A DNA stretch of 64,000 nucleotides. Origin: a virus. The stretch covers positions 60,608 to 124,607 of IMG/VR virus record IMGVR_UViG_3300030685_000017; one strand, given 5' to 3'. The translations under genes were made by a program, and so were the position numbers. Of the stretch, positions 7,290 through 14,733 are shown piece by piece. Numbering within the stretch: the stretch's first letter is position 1; the number at the start of each line of letters is the position of its first letter. The notes under the pieces are model-generated. The model was given only the letters and a program-made list of their open reading frames with translations. It was not told the DNA's origin and did not search any database.

Positions 7290-8420
7290 ATGGAAATAAA
7301 AGGAAAATATAATACCGCAAAAATATTTACCGATAATATAGATACAGAAACAATTTCAGAAGTGATGAATTTACTGAATCAAGAATCGGTTAAAAAGCAA
7401 AAAATAAGAATAATGCCTGATTGCCATGCGGGGGCAGGGTGCATAATAGGTACAACCATGACAATTATGGATAAGGTTATACCAAATATTGTTGGGGTAG
7501 ATATCGGATGTGGTATGTATGCAATTCAATTAGAAGAAACAGAAATTGATTTACCTCTCCTTGATGATATTATTAATAAGTATATACCTTGTGGCTTTAA
7601 AATACATGAACATTCTGTATTTACATCTAATGTTAAAGATATTAAAGCACCTGTAGATACACAAAAAGCTTTACGATCTCTTGGAACTCTTGGTGGTGGA
7701 AATCATTTTATAGAAGTAGATCGTGATTCGATTGGGAATTTGTGGCTTGTAATACATACTGGTTCCAGACATTTGGGACTTGAAGTATGTAATTATTATC
7801 AAGATTTAGGTTGGTTACAAATTAAAAATGATAATATTAAAAGTAAAATTAATGAAACTATAAATCGGATAAAGATCATGGGGAAAGAAAAAGATATGGA
7901 AAATACTATTAAAATTTTAAGAATGCAAAAATCTCCTATTCCTAAAGAACTCTGTTATATTAAAGAGGATACCTTTTTAGATTATCTACGTGATATTGAT
8001 ATTACACAATATCATGCAAAACGCAATAGAGAAGGCATAGCAGATATAATCATTGATCATATGAATTTTCATATAAAAGATAGTTTTCATACAATACATA
8101 ATTATATAGATACTTATAATATGATATTAAGAAAAGGTGCTGTTTCTGCTAAAAAGAAGAGAGACTTATTATTCCAATGAACATGAGAGACGGATCTCTT
8201 ATTTGTATAGGAAAGGGAAATGAAGACTGGAATTTTTCAGCTCCACATGGAGCAGGAAGAATAATGTCTAGGTCTGTGGCAAAAGAAACAATATTAGAAT
8301 CTGACTTTGAAAAGTCTATGGATGGTATATAAACCAATTCAAGAGATAATTGATAACATTAAAGATACTGTAGATATAATAGATATTATTAAGCCTATAT
8401 ACAACTTTAAGGTTCATTAA
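7290..8420 (+). pseudogene. rtcB: RtcB-type RNA ligase, split by two compensating frame changes
   Basis: RtcB joins RNA 2',3'-cyclic phosphate and 5'-OH ends using GTP and Mn. The first frame (7290-8180) shows NIVGVDIGCGM with the metal-binding Asp and Cys, GTLGGGNHFIEV and VIHTGSRHLG. At about 8150-8160 (TAAAAAG) the frame must move back by one to read IIPMNMRDGSLI, and APHGAGR carrying the His that becomes guanylylated. Near 8322 it must move forward by one to read YKPIQEIIDN to TAA 8420. The net frame is unchanged and total length (about 376 residues) is normal. As written, the first product lacks the active-site His. Either a decayed gene, two sequence errors, or recoding. Confidence 0.8.
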
Positions 8421-8449
8421 ATATATGATAATGAAACGGAGATTTTATA

Positions 8450-8808
8450 ATGAAAAGAATTGTTAAAGAATTTATTCAAGATAATACTATTACTATTCGT
8501 ACTCAGACAAGAGAAGATTTATTAGAATTAAAAGATTTTCTATATCAATTAAAGAATTATGATGAAACAATTCTAATATTTTCATATTTTTTAATGATGA
8601 TAATAAATATATAACAACTTATAAAACAAATACATTATTTTTTTATTTTGTACATTCTGCAACACGTTTTAGACGTGTTCTTATGTCTAAAGGAGAAAGT
8701 AATTATACCGCAAATGTTAGACGTACTTATACATGGAAACAATTTAAGAAAAAATTAATTATAAATAAAGATTTTAATACATTTAAAGAAATGCAAAGTG
8801 AGGTATAA
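8450..8808 (+). pseudogene. second-class small protein with TFKEM tail, split by a -1 frame change
   Basis: The first frame (8450-8614, 54 codons) begins like the gene at 9110 (K-R/Q-I-V/L-K-E/D-F, then T-I-R-T-Q-T-R-E-D-L-L-E-L). At 8587-8593 the sequence is T TTT TTA, in the correct phase to be a canonical -1 slippery heptamer. Moving back one base gives an open frame (NDDNKYITTYKTNTLFFYF and onward) ending DFNTFKEMQSEV with TAA at 8806-8808, three bases before the next start. Either programmed frameshifting or a one-base loss in a T run. Confidence 0.6.
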
Positions 8809-8810
8809 TT

Positions 8811-9104
8811 ATGACATATCGTTTTAAAGTGGGAGATGAAGTTCAGTTTAAAAGTTGGGAAGAAATGAAAAAAGAATACGGAGTAGATTGTTTCGCTAAT
8901 ATTGCTACTCCTAGTAGTTTTGTAACGGATATGAAACCTTATTGCGGTAAAGTATGTAAAATAATAAAAGTATGTGATTATGATTCTTTTCAAAGATTAC
9001 TGATTATAGGTGTAGATACTAGTTATAATCTGGATAATTATATGTTTAAATTAGTTCATATAAATTCATCTTTTTTAACTTTTAAAGAAAGGGAGCTTAA
9101 ATAA
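8811..9104 (+). CDS. SH3-like small protein with TFKER tail
   Basis: 97 residues and a type member of the main family: F-K-V-G-D-E-V-Q-F-K-S-W-E-E-M-K-K-E-Y-G, then TPSSF, YCGK, LDNYMFK and the tail FLTFKERELK. Its first 80 bases differ at only about two positions from the gene at 14041, while the middle is different. Confidence 0.85.
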   Translation: MTYRFKVGDEVQFKSWEEMKKEYGVDCFANIATPSSFVTDMKPYCGKVCKIIKVCDYDSFQRLLIIGVDTSYNLDNYMFKLVHINSSFLTFKERELK

Positions 9105-9109
9105 AAAAT

Positions 9110-9451
9110 ATGAAACAGATTTTAAAAGATTTTTTACATGACTCACGTAATAATAATATAGCTATTCGTTGTAAAACAAAAGTAGAAGTAAGAAGCTTAT
9201 GTATTTTTTTAGATGATATGCATTTTCCAAGTCATGTTAGGAATACTTATTTATATTTATATGAGCATAATTTTAATTTTAATATGTGTCCATTAGATAT
9301 AGGAAATGATGGAGGTTGGGATACCGTAAAGGAGAATGGTTTATCAAGTTATAATAGAGATAATTATGATATTCATTTATATAAAAGTATTTTTTATGCT
9401 GAAGATAAAGAGTTTCAAACATTTAGAGATAGAATAGAATCGCTTAAATAA
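9110..9451 (+). CDS. second-class small protein with TFRDR tail
   Basis: 113 residues. It begins K-Q-I-L-K-D-F and has NIAIRCKTKVEVRSL, the typical strand-helix start of the second class, a long acidic/aromatic middle and the tail FQTFRDRIESLK. It is intact, in contrast to its close relative at 8450. Confidence 0.8.
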   Translation: MKQILKDFLHDSRNNNIAIRCKTKVEVRSLCIFLDDMHFPSHVRNTYLYLYEHNFNFNMCPLDIGNDGGWDTVKENGLSSYNRDNYDIHLYKSIFYAEDKEFQTFRDRIESLK

Positions 9452-9468
9452 AGAAAGGGTATAATATT

Positions 9469-9765
9469 ATGCAGATAGGAGATAAAGTTAGATTAAAAGA
9501 AGAATATATTTTAAATGAATTTTATACTATAACAAATGAAGAAATGATTATCGGTATAGTAAGAGATATAAAAGAAACATTTAGATCTAGAAGCAGTAGT
9601 GTATTTGTTGAAATTCGTGTTGAGGTACTTAAACATAAATATAAATATGAGATAGGAAAAAGTTATTGGGTAAATATTAAGCATTTTGAAAAGATAGGAC
9701 AAAATAATAATAAAGATTTTCAAACTTTTTCTATGAAAATAGCATTAAATAAAGATGGAGAATAA
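9469..9765 (+). CDS. small beta-rich protein with TFSMK tail
   Basis: 98 residues: Q-I-G-D-K-V-R-L-K-E then a Thr/Ile-rich beta domain with MIIGIVRDIKE, a SYWVNIKHFEKI block and the tail DFQTFSMKI. Together with the next gene it forms a third sub-type (GDK-I/V-RLK ... YFEKI). A GAAAGGG site precedes ATG. Confidence 0.8.
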   Translation: MQIGDKVRLKEEYILNEFYTITNEEMIIGIVRDIKETFRSRSSSVFVEIRVEVLKHKYKYEIGKSYWVNIKHFEKIGQNNNKDFQTFSMKIALNKDGE

Positions 9766-9795
9766 ATTATTAAATAAGATAGGGAGATAATAAAT

Positions 9796-10065
9796 ATGAA
9801 AGTGGGAGATAAAATTAGACTTAAAAAATGTTATAGACATTCTCAAATATATCGTACAATAAATGAAAATATGATAGTAGGAATGGTTATAAGTTTAAGA
9901 CGTGTACCAGAAGGTGGTAATGATATTTCTATTAGGGTATTAAAGCATGTAGATTCAATAATTGAAGGAGAAGAATACAATGTAAAATCTAAGTATTTTG
10001 AAAAAATAAATCATAACAAAGATTTTGAAACCTTTAATGAGAGGAAAAATTATGAAAATAGTTGA
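9796..10065 (+). CDS. small beta-rich protein with TFNER tail
   Basis: 89 residues, paralogue of the preceding gene: VGDKIRLKKCY, MIVGMVISLRR, KSKYFEKI and tail DFETFNERKNYENS. Its stop lies 12 bases inside the next gene. Function unknown. Confidence 0.8.
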   Translation: MKVGDKIRLKKCYRHSQIYRTINENMIVGMVISLRRVPEGGNDISIRVLKHVDSIIEGEEYNVKSKYFEKINHNKDFETFNERKNYENS

Positions 10066-10315
10066 GTTACAATCAATTTTTACTACAAAAGTAGTGGATT
10101 TTTATGGAGTAAATGAAGTAGTTATCAAAGAAAATGGAGATATGGTGCTTTTAGATTGTAAACATCCTATCTTTGAAATAGTAAATTCACAACCTAAATT
10201 ATTAATTAGACATCCAACTGACTGGGAATGTTGGGCAATTAAAGAGTTTTTAACACAAAATCATATTGCTGGTTTTGATCAGAAAATGATTAAAATTAGA
10301 CAAATGTATGGATAA
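10052..10315 (+). CDS. small hypothetical protein
   Basis: 87 residues from ATG 10052, chosen over an in-frame ATG at 10025 because GAGAGGA is correctly spaced upstream. Soluble alpha-beta with one conserved-looking block (RHPTDWECWAIKEFL). No tail motif. No family recognised. Confidence 0.65.
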   Translation: MKIVELQSIFTTKVVDFYGVNEVVIKENGDMVLLDCKHPIFEIVNSQPKLLIRHPTDWECWAIKEFLTQNHIAGFDQKMIKIRQMYG

Positions 10316-10337
10316 GAAAGGATGATGATAAAAATTA

Positions 10338-10625
10338 ATGAATAAGCAAGAAATAGCAGATTTACAAGCGACTTTACCAAAGAAACCAAACCTAAATCCT
10401 TGTTTGAAATGTGAAAGGAGAGATTTAAAATGCCATACTATATGTAAAGAATATTTATTAATGAGACAATATTATGATGCGTATAATGCTATTGTATTTA
10501 AAATCAAACAAGAACAGACCAGACAAAATATGGATTTTATGAATGCACTTAATCGTACTTCTCAAGCCAAAGGTAACTCTCGTGTAGAAAGTTTGTATGT
10601 GAAAAGGAAAAGAACAAATGGATGA
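10338..10625 (+). CDS. Cys-rich zinc-binding phage protein
   Basis: 95 residues with C-L-K-C-E-R-R-D-L-K-C-H-T-I-C-K-E-Y near residue 22, a C-x2-C-x6-C-H-x2-C arrangement that I know from small uncharacterised Firmicutes phage proteins and that probably binds one zinc. The C-terminal half is helical and basic. The next ATG overlaps its end. Confidence 0.75.
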   Translation: MNKQEIADLQATLPKKPNLNPCLKCERRDLKCHTICKEYLLMRQYYDAYNAIVFKIKQEQTRQNMDFMNALNRTSQAKGNSRVESLYVKRKRTNG

Positions 10626-10761
10626 AGTAAGTTTACAAGAATTATATGAAAATATTGGTAATGTTTTAGATTTAGCTACAACAGAAGAAATAGATAATCA
10701 TTATGAGATATGGCAGGAATTAACAACTATTTATGTAAAAATGAAAGATGAAGGTTTTTAA
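10618..10761 (+). CDS. 47-residue acidic helical protein
   Basis: ATG 10618 overlaps the end of the preceding gene; AAAGGAAAAG lies upstream. The product (MDEVSLQELYENIGNVLDLA and onward to KMKDEGF) is acidic and helical. The stop is directly followed by a promoter. Listed because spacing, overlap and amino-acid composition all fit a gene. Confidence 0.55.
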   Translation: MDEVSLQELYENIGNVLDLATTEEIDNHYEIWQELTTIYVKMKDEGF

Positions 10762-10770
10762 AAAAAGTAG

Positions 10771-10799
10771 TTGACAAATTAACAAAAATATGATAAAAT
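10771..10799 (+). promoter_or_regulatory. sigma-A-type promoter
   Basis: TTGACA (10771-10776), 17 bases, TAAAAT (10794-10799). It would drive the coiled-coil gene at 10821. Unlike four other promoters in the window it lacks the CTTACAA-type sequence after the -10 box. Confidence 0.75.
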
Positions 10800-10820
10800 T
10801 AATTAAATAAGAGGGAAAAT

Positions 10821-11111
10821 ATGAGTAAACAAGAAAAGGCGGCGGTAGAAGATTTAGAATTAAGATTTGATAATGTAGATAAAATGTTGCAAGGAATTAT
10901 TAAAGAAACAAAGAATTTGAAACTTATCTTACTTAATTTAGAAATCGAGAATAGCCACATAAAAACTCCAACAGGAATTGAACCAATTGCAAAGAACTTA
11001 GAAAAACGTATTACACAAATGGAAGTTCATGTTCAGGGGTTTGTAGAAAACAATGAAGCCGAAATAGAACAATCATTAAATGTTTTACGACAAGGACTAA
11101 TTGATGATTAG
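10821..11111 (+). CDS. helical, probably coiled-coil protein
   Basis: 96 residues, GAGGG site, first gene after a strong promoter. Heptad-like Leu/Ile/Val spacing over most of its length (LELRFDNVDKMLQGIIKE, AKNLEKRITQMEVHV) suggests a coiled coil. No signal or enzyme motif. Function unknown. Confidence 0.65.
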   Translation: MSKQEKAAVEDLELRFDNVDKMLQGIIKETKNLKLILLNLEIENSHIKTPTGIEPIAKNLEKRITQMEVHVQGFVENNEAEIEQSLNVLRQGLIDD

Positions 11112-11130
11112 TTAGGCTGTTAGGAGTGCC

Positions 11131-11391
11131 ATGTCTTTAAAACGCTGTTTATTATTTGCCAGAGCATCTAAGTTAGAAAATTTAGGTGATGCCATCTTCC
11201 ATGTTTGTCTTGAAGCAAATACATTATTTGTGAAGAAAAAGATTTATACGGAAATCGAAACCTTATTAAGACAAAGAAATTTATTATTTAAAGAAACTAC
11301 ATTTAATAATTATACAAAAATAAATGTGGTTTTAGAATGGATTGAAGCGTTACCGGAAGAAAAACGCGAATTATACACAATAGACATCTAA
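11131..11391 (+). CDS. small helical hypothetical protein
   Basis: 86 residues, TAGGAG site, in the same transcription unit as the coiled-coil gene. Helical, with a basic middle (KKKIYTEIETLLRQRN). The gene is followed by a very long perfect hairpin. No family recognised. Confidence 0.65.
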   Translation: MSLKRCLLFARASKLENLGDAIFHVCLEANTLFVKKKIYTEIETLLRQRNLLFKETTFNNYTKINVVLEWIEALPEEKRELYTIDI

Positions 11392-11419
11392 AAACAATTA
11401 TTTCATATCCTCCTTTTCT

Positions 11420-11470
11420 AAAGTATATTGCTATGATTTATGTAACTTATAAGTCATAGCAATATACTTT
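11420..11470 (+). terminator. 17-bp perfect hairpin, terminator-like
   Basis: AAAGTATATTGCTATGA pairs perfectly with TCATAGCAATATACTTT around a 17-base loop. It lies 28 bases after the stop at 11391 and before the next start. There is no clean T run after it (ATATAATG follows), so it may stop transcription poorly, stabilise the 3' end or be cut by a double-strand RNase. Confidence 0.6.
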
Positions 11471-11503
11471 ATATAATGAATGGATAAATGAAAGGAAAAT
11501 ATT

Positions 11504-11650
11504 ATGAGTATTAAACAAATTTTTGATGATTTTAATAAAGAAATTACACAAAATTTATCTGACTTAAAAGAACATATTGTATTATTTAAAGAAGCTGTAG
11601 AGAACTATAATACTATTACTAGAAAAGTAATAGATGGATGGAAAAATTAA
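11504..11650 (+). CDS. 48-residue helical protein
   Basis: ATG 11504 with AAAGGAAA 7 bases upstream. MSIKQIFDDFNKEITQNLSD and onward to VIDGWKN; amphipathic helix pattern. It stands alone between the long hairpin and the membrane protein gene. No family recognised. Confidence 0.55.
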   Translation: MSIKQIFDDFNKEITQNLSDLKEHIVLFKEAVENYNTITRKVIDGWKN

Positions 11651-11712
11651 GCATAAATAATTAATTTATATCAATTAATAACACCTATTATTTTATAAAA
11701 GAGGGAAAAATT

Positions 11713-11907
11713 ATGAGTAAAATAATTACAGTTAAATTTTTGTTGATTTTACGCAGTATTTTGTTGGGAATAAATTGTATACTTATTGGAGTATCAATAC
11801 ATTTACAAACCATAGAAAATACAATAATAGGTGTTATGATTGTATGTTTGCTATCAAGAATTATTTTATTAAACCTTACACCGTGGTTGGTAAAGAAAGA
11901 AGGATAA
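11713..11907 (+). CDS. small two-helix membrane protein
   Basis: 64 residues with two hydrophobic segments (FLLILRSILLGINCILIGVS and IIGVMIVCLLSRIILL) and a basic C-terminus. GAGGG site upstream. Its TAA shares one base with the ATG of the ThyX-like gene, so translation is coupled. Function unknown. Confidence 0.65.
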   Translation: MSKIITVKFLLILRSILLGINCILIGVSIHLQTIENTIIGVMIVCLLSRIILLNLTPWLVKKEG

Positions 11908-12509
11908 TGAAAACACAATTTAATTATATAGGAGATACATGGTTAAGTGTTAAGAACCATTGCAGAACTACAGTCGGAAAAGTATTTACAGAAAAAGAAC
12001 CTACAGAGATTTTTAAATGGAGACTACTTATATCAGAGCATACTCCTATTAGACTTTTAGAATTTGATTGGAGTTGGAGAAGTATTCCATATTGGGTTAG
12101 TACCGAATTAAGTCGTCATAAATTTGAGAAATTTATTACAACTCAAAGAGATGATAGAACTGATTCAAAAATTCCTCGTGCTGAATTACCTCAAGGTGCA
12201 TTGGTAAATTATGATGGATTTGCTAATATGCAAAACTTAATAGATGCTTTTCGAAAGAGATTATGCTTTCAAGCTACTCATGAAGCGAGAGAATTAGTTG
12301 AGGATTTCAAAGAAACTTTACATAATAATCATCCTATTGAAGCTAATATTTTAGTTTCAAACTGTATATATCGTGGAGGATGTCCTGAAATAAATCATTG
12401 TGGATTTTGGGAAGCATTTATTGCGAAGCACAAAGATGATAATTTATTAGATTTAGATACTCGATATAAATTGTATAACGAAGATTTTTATAAAGGAGGA
12501 AAAATTTGA
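11907..12509 (+). CDS. thyX: ThyX-like flavin-dependent thymidylate synthase
   Basis: 200 residues from ATG 11907; a longer in-frame start at 11775 would overlap the membrane gene. ThyX methylates dUMP using FAD and methylenetetrahydrofolate. LLISEHTPIR near the start and LSRHKFEKFITTQRDDRT around residue 71 fit the ThyX substrate/FAD loop, although the usual R-H-R-x7-S motif is changed (RHK, TTQRDDR). Downstream HEARELVEDF also fits. Together with ribonucleotide reductase and dUTPase it would supply dTTP. The motif change leaves some doubt about catalytic identity. Confidence 0.65.
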   Translation: MKTQFNYIGDTWLSVKNHCRTTVGKVFTEKEPTEIFKWRLLISEHTPIRLLEFDWSWRSIPYWVSTELSRHKFEKFITTQRDDRTDSKIPRAELPQGALVNYDGFANMQNLIDAFRKRLCFQATHEARELVEDFKETLHNNHPIEANILVSNCIYRGGCPEINHCGFWEAFIAKHKDDNLLDLDTRYKLYNEDFYKGGKI

Positions 12510-12781
12510 AAACACAAATGTATAAAATTGTTCAAATTATAGATAAAAATTTTAATCCGAAACCTCTACCTGCAGAACATGGAGATCTTATTGGAAAATT
12601 TGTATGGGATAATTATACAAATAAGATAGAAATTGGTTATCCATGTTTCTTTCTATGGAATGATAACAGTGGAAAAATGATGAGAACGAGTAGAGTAGAA
12701 GAAGTTTTAGAATTAGAATATACACATCAAATTTTGGTTACTACGCAAAATAGTGTATATCTTTTTACAGAGGTAGATTGA
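12506..12781 (+). CDS. small hypothetical protein
   Basis: 91 residues, TTG start overlapping the end of the ThyX-like gene (AAAGGAGG upstream). Beta-rich, with a Trp/Cys-containing core (YPCFFLWNDNSGKMMRTSRV) reminiscent of small regulatory beta-barrels. It overlaps the next gene by one base. No family recognised. Confidence 0.65.
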   Translation: MKTQMYKIVQIIDKNFNPKPLPAEHGDLIGKFVWDNYTNKIEIGYPCFFLWNDNSGKMMRTSRVEEVLELEYTHQILVTTQNSVYLFTEVD

Positions 12782-12942
12782 TGAAAAATATCAATAATAA
12801 TCAAATGGAAACTTTTAGTGAAACTCTTGCTAGGATACAAAATGAAAATATTCTGGATCACAAAATAAAAAAGTTATGTTATCATTATGATAAGAGATGT
12901 AATGGTGCAATTTGTAGACATTGTAAATTTAGAAATGACTAA
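12781..12942 (+). CDS. 53-residue Cys-rich protein
   Basis: ATG overlaps the preceding TGA (TGATG). The C-terminal half has Cys and His residues spaced for one zinc (CYHYDKRCNGAICRHCKF). It was too short to be obvious but has the coupled start and a good next-gene spacing (14 bases). Probable zinc-binding protein of unknown role. Confidence 0.6.
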   Translation: MKNINNNQMETFSETLARIQNENILDHKIKKLCYHYDKRCNGAICRHCKFRND

Positions 12943-12956
12943 GAAAGGAATATAAA

Positions 12957-13403
12957 ATGAATACGATTATATTGATTTTATTTATTATGATGTTTTTACA
13001 TATTTATGTAGACTTTAATTTACAAATAGGTTCGTCACTTAATAACTTGAAGCAAAAAGATTGGTGGAGACATAATTGTAATAAGTCGCAATATAAATAT
13101 GATTATATTATGGCTATGTTATTACACAGTTTTTCTTGGACTTTCGGAATTATGTTTGCACCTGTATTATATTTAAAGATTAAAACAGGATATTCCAATA
13201 GTACTATATTTATTAATTGTTTCATTATTCTGTTATTTGTTATAAATGCTGTAGCACACTATATTATAGATAATTTAAAAGCAAATGATCATGTAATAAA
13301 TTTGTGGGTAGATCAGATAGGTCATATAATACAAATTTTAATTACGTGGTTTATTTTATTGCATATAATTTATCCATTTATTACAAAGAATATTTGGGTA
13401 TAA
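12957..13403 (+). CDS. DUF3307-like integral membrane protein
   Basis: 148 residues, four hydrophobic segments. An N-terminal H-I-Y-V-D-F followed by LQIG, a central AHYIIDNLKANDHVINLW and then DQIGHIIQI give the His/Asp pattern of DUF3307 membrane proteins, which occur in phages and bacteria. Expected in the host membrane. Function unknown for the family. Confidence 0.7.
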   Translation: MNTIILILFIMMFLHIYVDFNLQIGSSLNNLKQKDWWRHNCNKSQYKYDYIMAMLLHSFSWTFGIMFAPVLYLKIKTGYSNSTIFINCFIILLFVINAVAHYIIDNLKANDHVINLWVDQIGHIIQILITWFILLHIIYPFITKNIWV

Positions 13404-13405
13404 TT

Positions 13406-13714
13406 ATGAATTATTCATTTAAAATTGGTGATAGAGTAAAGATAAAATCATGGGGAAAAATGGCACATGAATATGGAATAAATTGACTTGGTAATATTAA
13501 AACTCCTTGTCATTTTATTTCAGAAATGAAAGAATATTGTGGTAAACGCGCAGAAGTAATTAATATAATTAATAGAAAAGCATATCAAAGAGTACAGTTA
13601 TCTATAGCAATTGGTTATACAATAGATAATTGGATGTTAGAACCAGATAAGAATAGTATAAATTTTATGACGTATAAGGAAAGGAATAGAGATTGGATTA
13701 ATATAAATATATAA
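13406..13714 (+). pseudogene. SH3-like family member with in-frame TGA
   Basis: ATG 13406 opens F-K-I-G-D-R-V-K-I-K-S-W-G-K-M-A-H-E-Y-G, exactly as the intact family, but codon 27 is TGA (13484-13486), where the relatives at 8811 and 14041 have Cys. The frame then continues unbroken with the family blocks TPCHF, YCGK, DNWMLEP and tail FMTYKERNRDW to TAA 13714. A single base change or recoding separates it from an intact gene. Confidence 0.7.
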
Positions 13715-13729
13715 AAGGGAGATAAAGAT

Positions 13730-14044
13730 ATGAAACAATTTAATTTAGATGATATTCCTAAATATAAGAAAAAAGAAATAAAATCTGTAGAAAAACCTAA
13801 ACACAAACACATATATGAATATTGTCTTACAATAGATGAAAATAATAGATATTATCCTATGGTATATTGTACTATATGCGGTAAGCTAAAATATAATATA
13901 ACGCTTTGTGAAATTTCTGAAAAAACAGATGATGGATGTTTCAGATTATTATCTCAAGAAGAAATATATAATAAATATAAGCATTTAAAACAATTTAGAA
14001 TAAAGGATATGTTTCAAAAGCGGTTAGAAGGGGATAAGTTATGA
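13730..14044 (+). CDS. small protein with Cys/His zinc site
   Basis: 104 residues, AAAAGGGAGAT site. A possible zinc site is formed by HKHIYEYC and YCTICGK. Charged N-terminus, helical C-terminus. It overlaps the next gene by 4 bases. Function unknown. Confidence 0.7.
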   Translation: MKQFNLDDIPKYKKKEIKSVEKPKHKHIYEYCLTIDENNRYYPMVYCTICGKLKYNITLCEISEKTDDGCFRLLSQEEIYNKYKHLKQFRIKDMFQKRLEGDKL

Positions 14045-14346
14045 CATATCGTTTTAAAGTGGGAGATAAAGTTCAGTTTAAAAGTTGGGAAGAAATGAAA
14101 AAAGAATACGGAGTAAATTGTTCGTGGAATGACATTCCCACTCCTTGTGCTTTTGTCGGAAGTATGGATCATCTTTGTGGAAAAAGAGTAAAAATAATAG
14201 ATATATATAAAGAAAATAAAATTGGAAAATTATATGATCAGCGTATTGAGATAGAACCATTTACTGATGAATATAATTATGATAATTATATGTTTAAACC
14301 GGTAAACGATAATCCTATTTTTAAAACATTTAAGGAATGTTTATGA
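14041..14346 (+). CDS. SH3-like small protein with TFKEC tail
   Basis: 101 residues. Near-duplicate of the gene at 8811 over the first 80 bases, then a different middle (NCSWNDIPTPCAF, MDHLCGKRV) and the common YDNYMFKP block. The tail is FKTFKECL. Overlaps the preceding gene (ATGA). Confidence 0.85.
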   Translation: MTYRFKVGDKVQFKSWEEMKKEYGVNCSWNDIPTPCAFVGSMDHLCGKRVKIIDIYKENKIGKLYDQRIEIEPFTDEYNYDNYMFKPVNDNPIFKTFKECL

Positions 14347-14365
14347 AAGGAGATAGAAAATTATT

Positions 14366-14713
14366 ATGACTTATACTTTTAAAATAGGAGATAAAGTGAA
14401 GTTTAAAGGTTGGAAAACATTGAGTAGAGATTATGGAATACAATGTCGTGATATTGTAACTCCGTATACTTTTAACAGAAGTATGAATTGGTTATGTGGT
14501 TTACACGCCGAAGTTATAAAAGTAACAAAAGAAAGTGATATTTGTACTTGGTATGAACAATATAAAAAACGTAATATAACTGTACAGATACAAAATATAG
14601 AAGTAAAATTGTTAGATGATTATACACAAAAATTATATAGTATTGAAAATTTTTCATTTGATAATTTTATGTTTGAACCCATGGTCAAAGATCCGTGTTT
14701 TATGACACTATAA
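14366..14713 (+). CDS. SH3-like small protein with truncated tail
   Basis: 115 residues: F-K-I-G-D-K-V-K-F-K-G-W-K-T-L-S-R-D-Y-G, VTPYTF, WLCGLH, then an insertion of about 25 residues, and FDNFMFEP. It ends CFMTL followed by TAA. The three codons after the stop read E-R-K in the same frame, so the relatives' FMTFKER tail appears here as FMTL-stop-ER: the Lys codon AAA has become TAA. Confidence 0.8.
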   Translation: MTYTFKIGDKVKFKGWKTLSRDYGIQCRDIVTPYTFNRSMNWLCGLHAEVIKVTKESDICTWYEQYKKRNITVQIQNIEVKLLDDYTQKLYSIENFSFDNFMFEPMVKDPCFMTL

Positions 14714-14733
14714 GAGAGAAAAGGAGAAGTATA

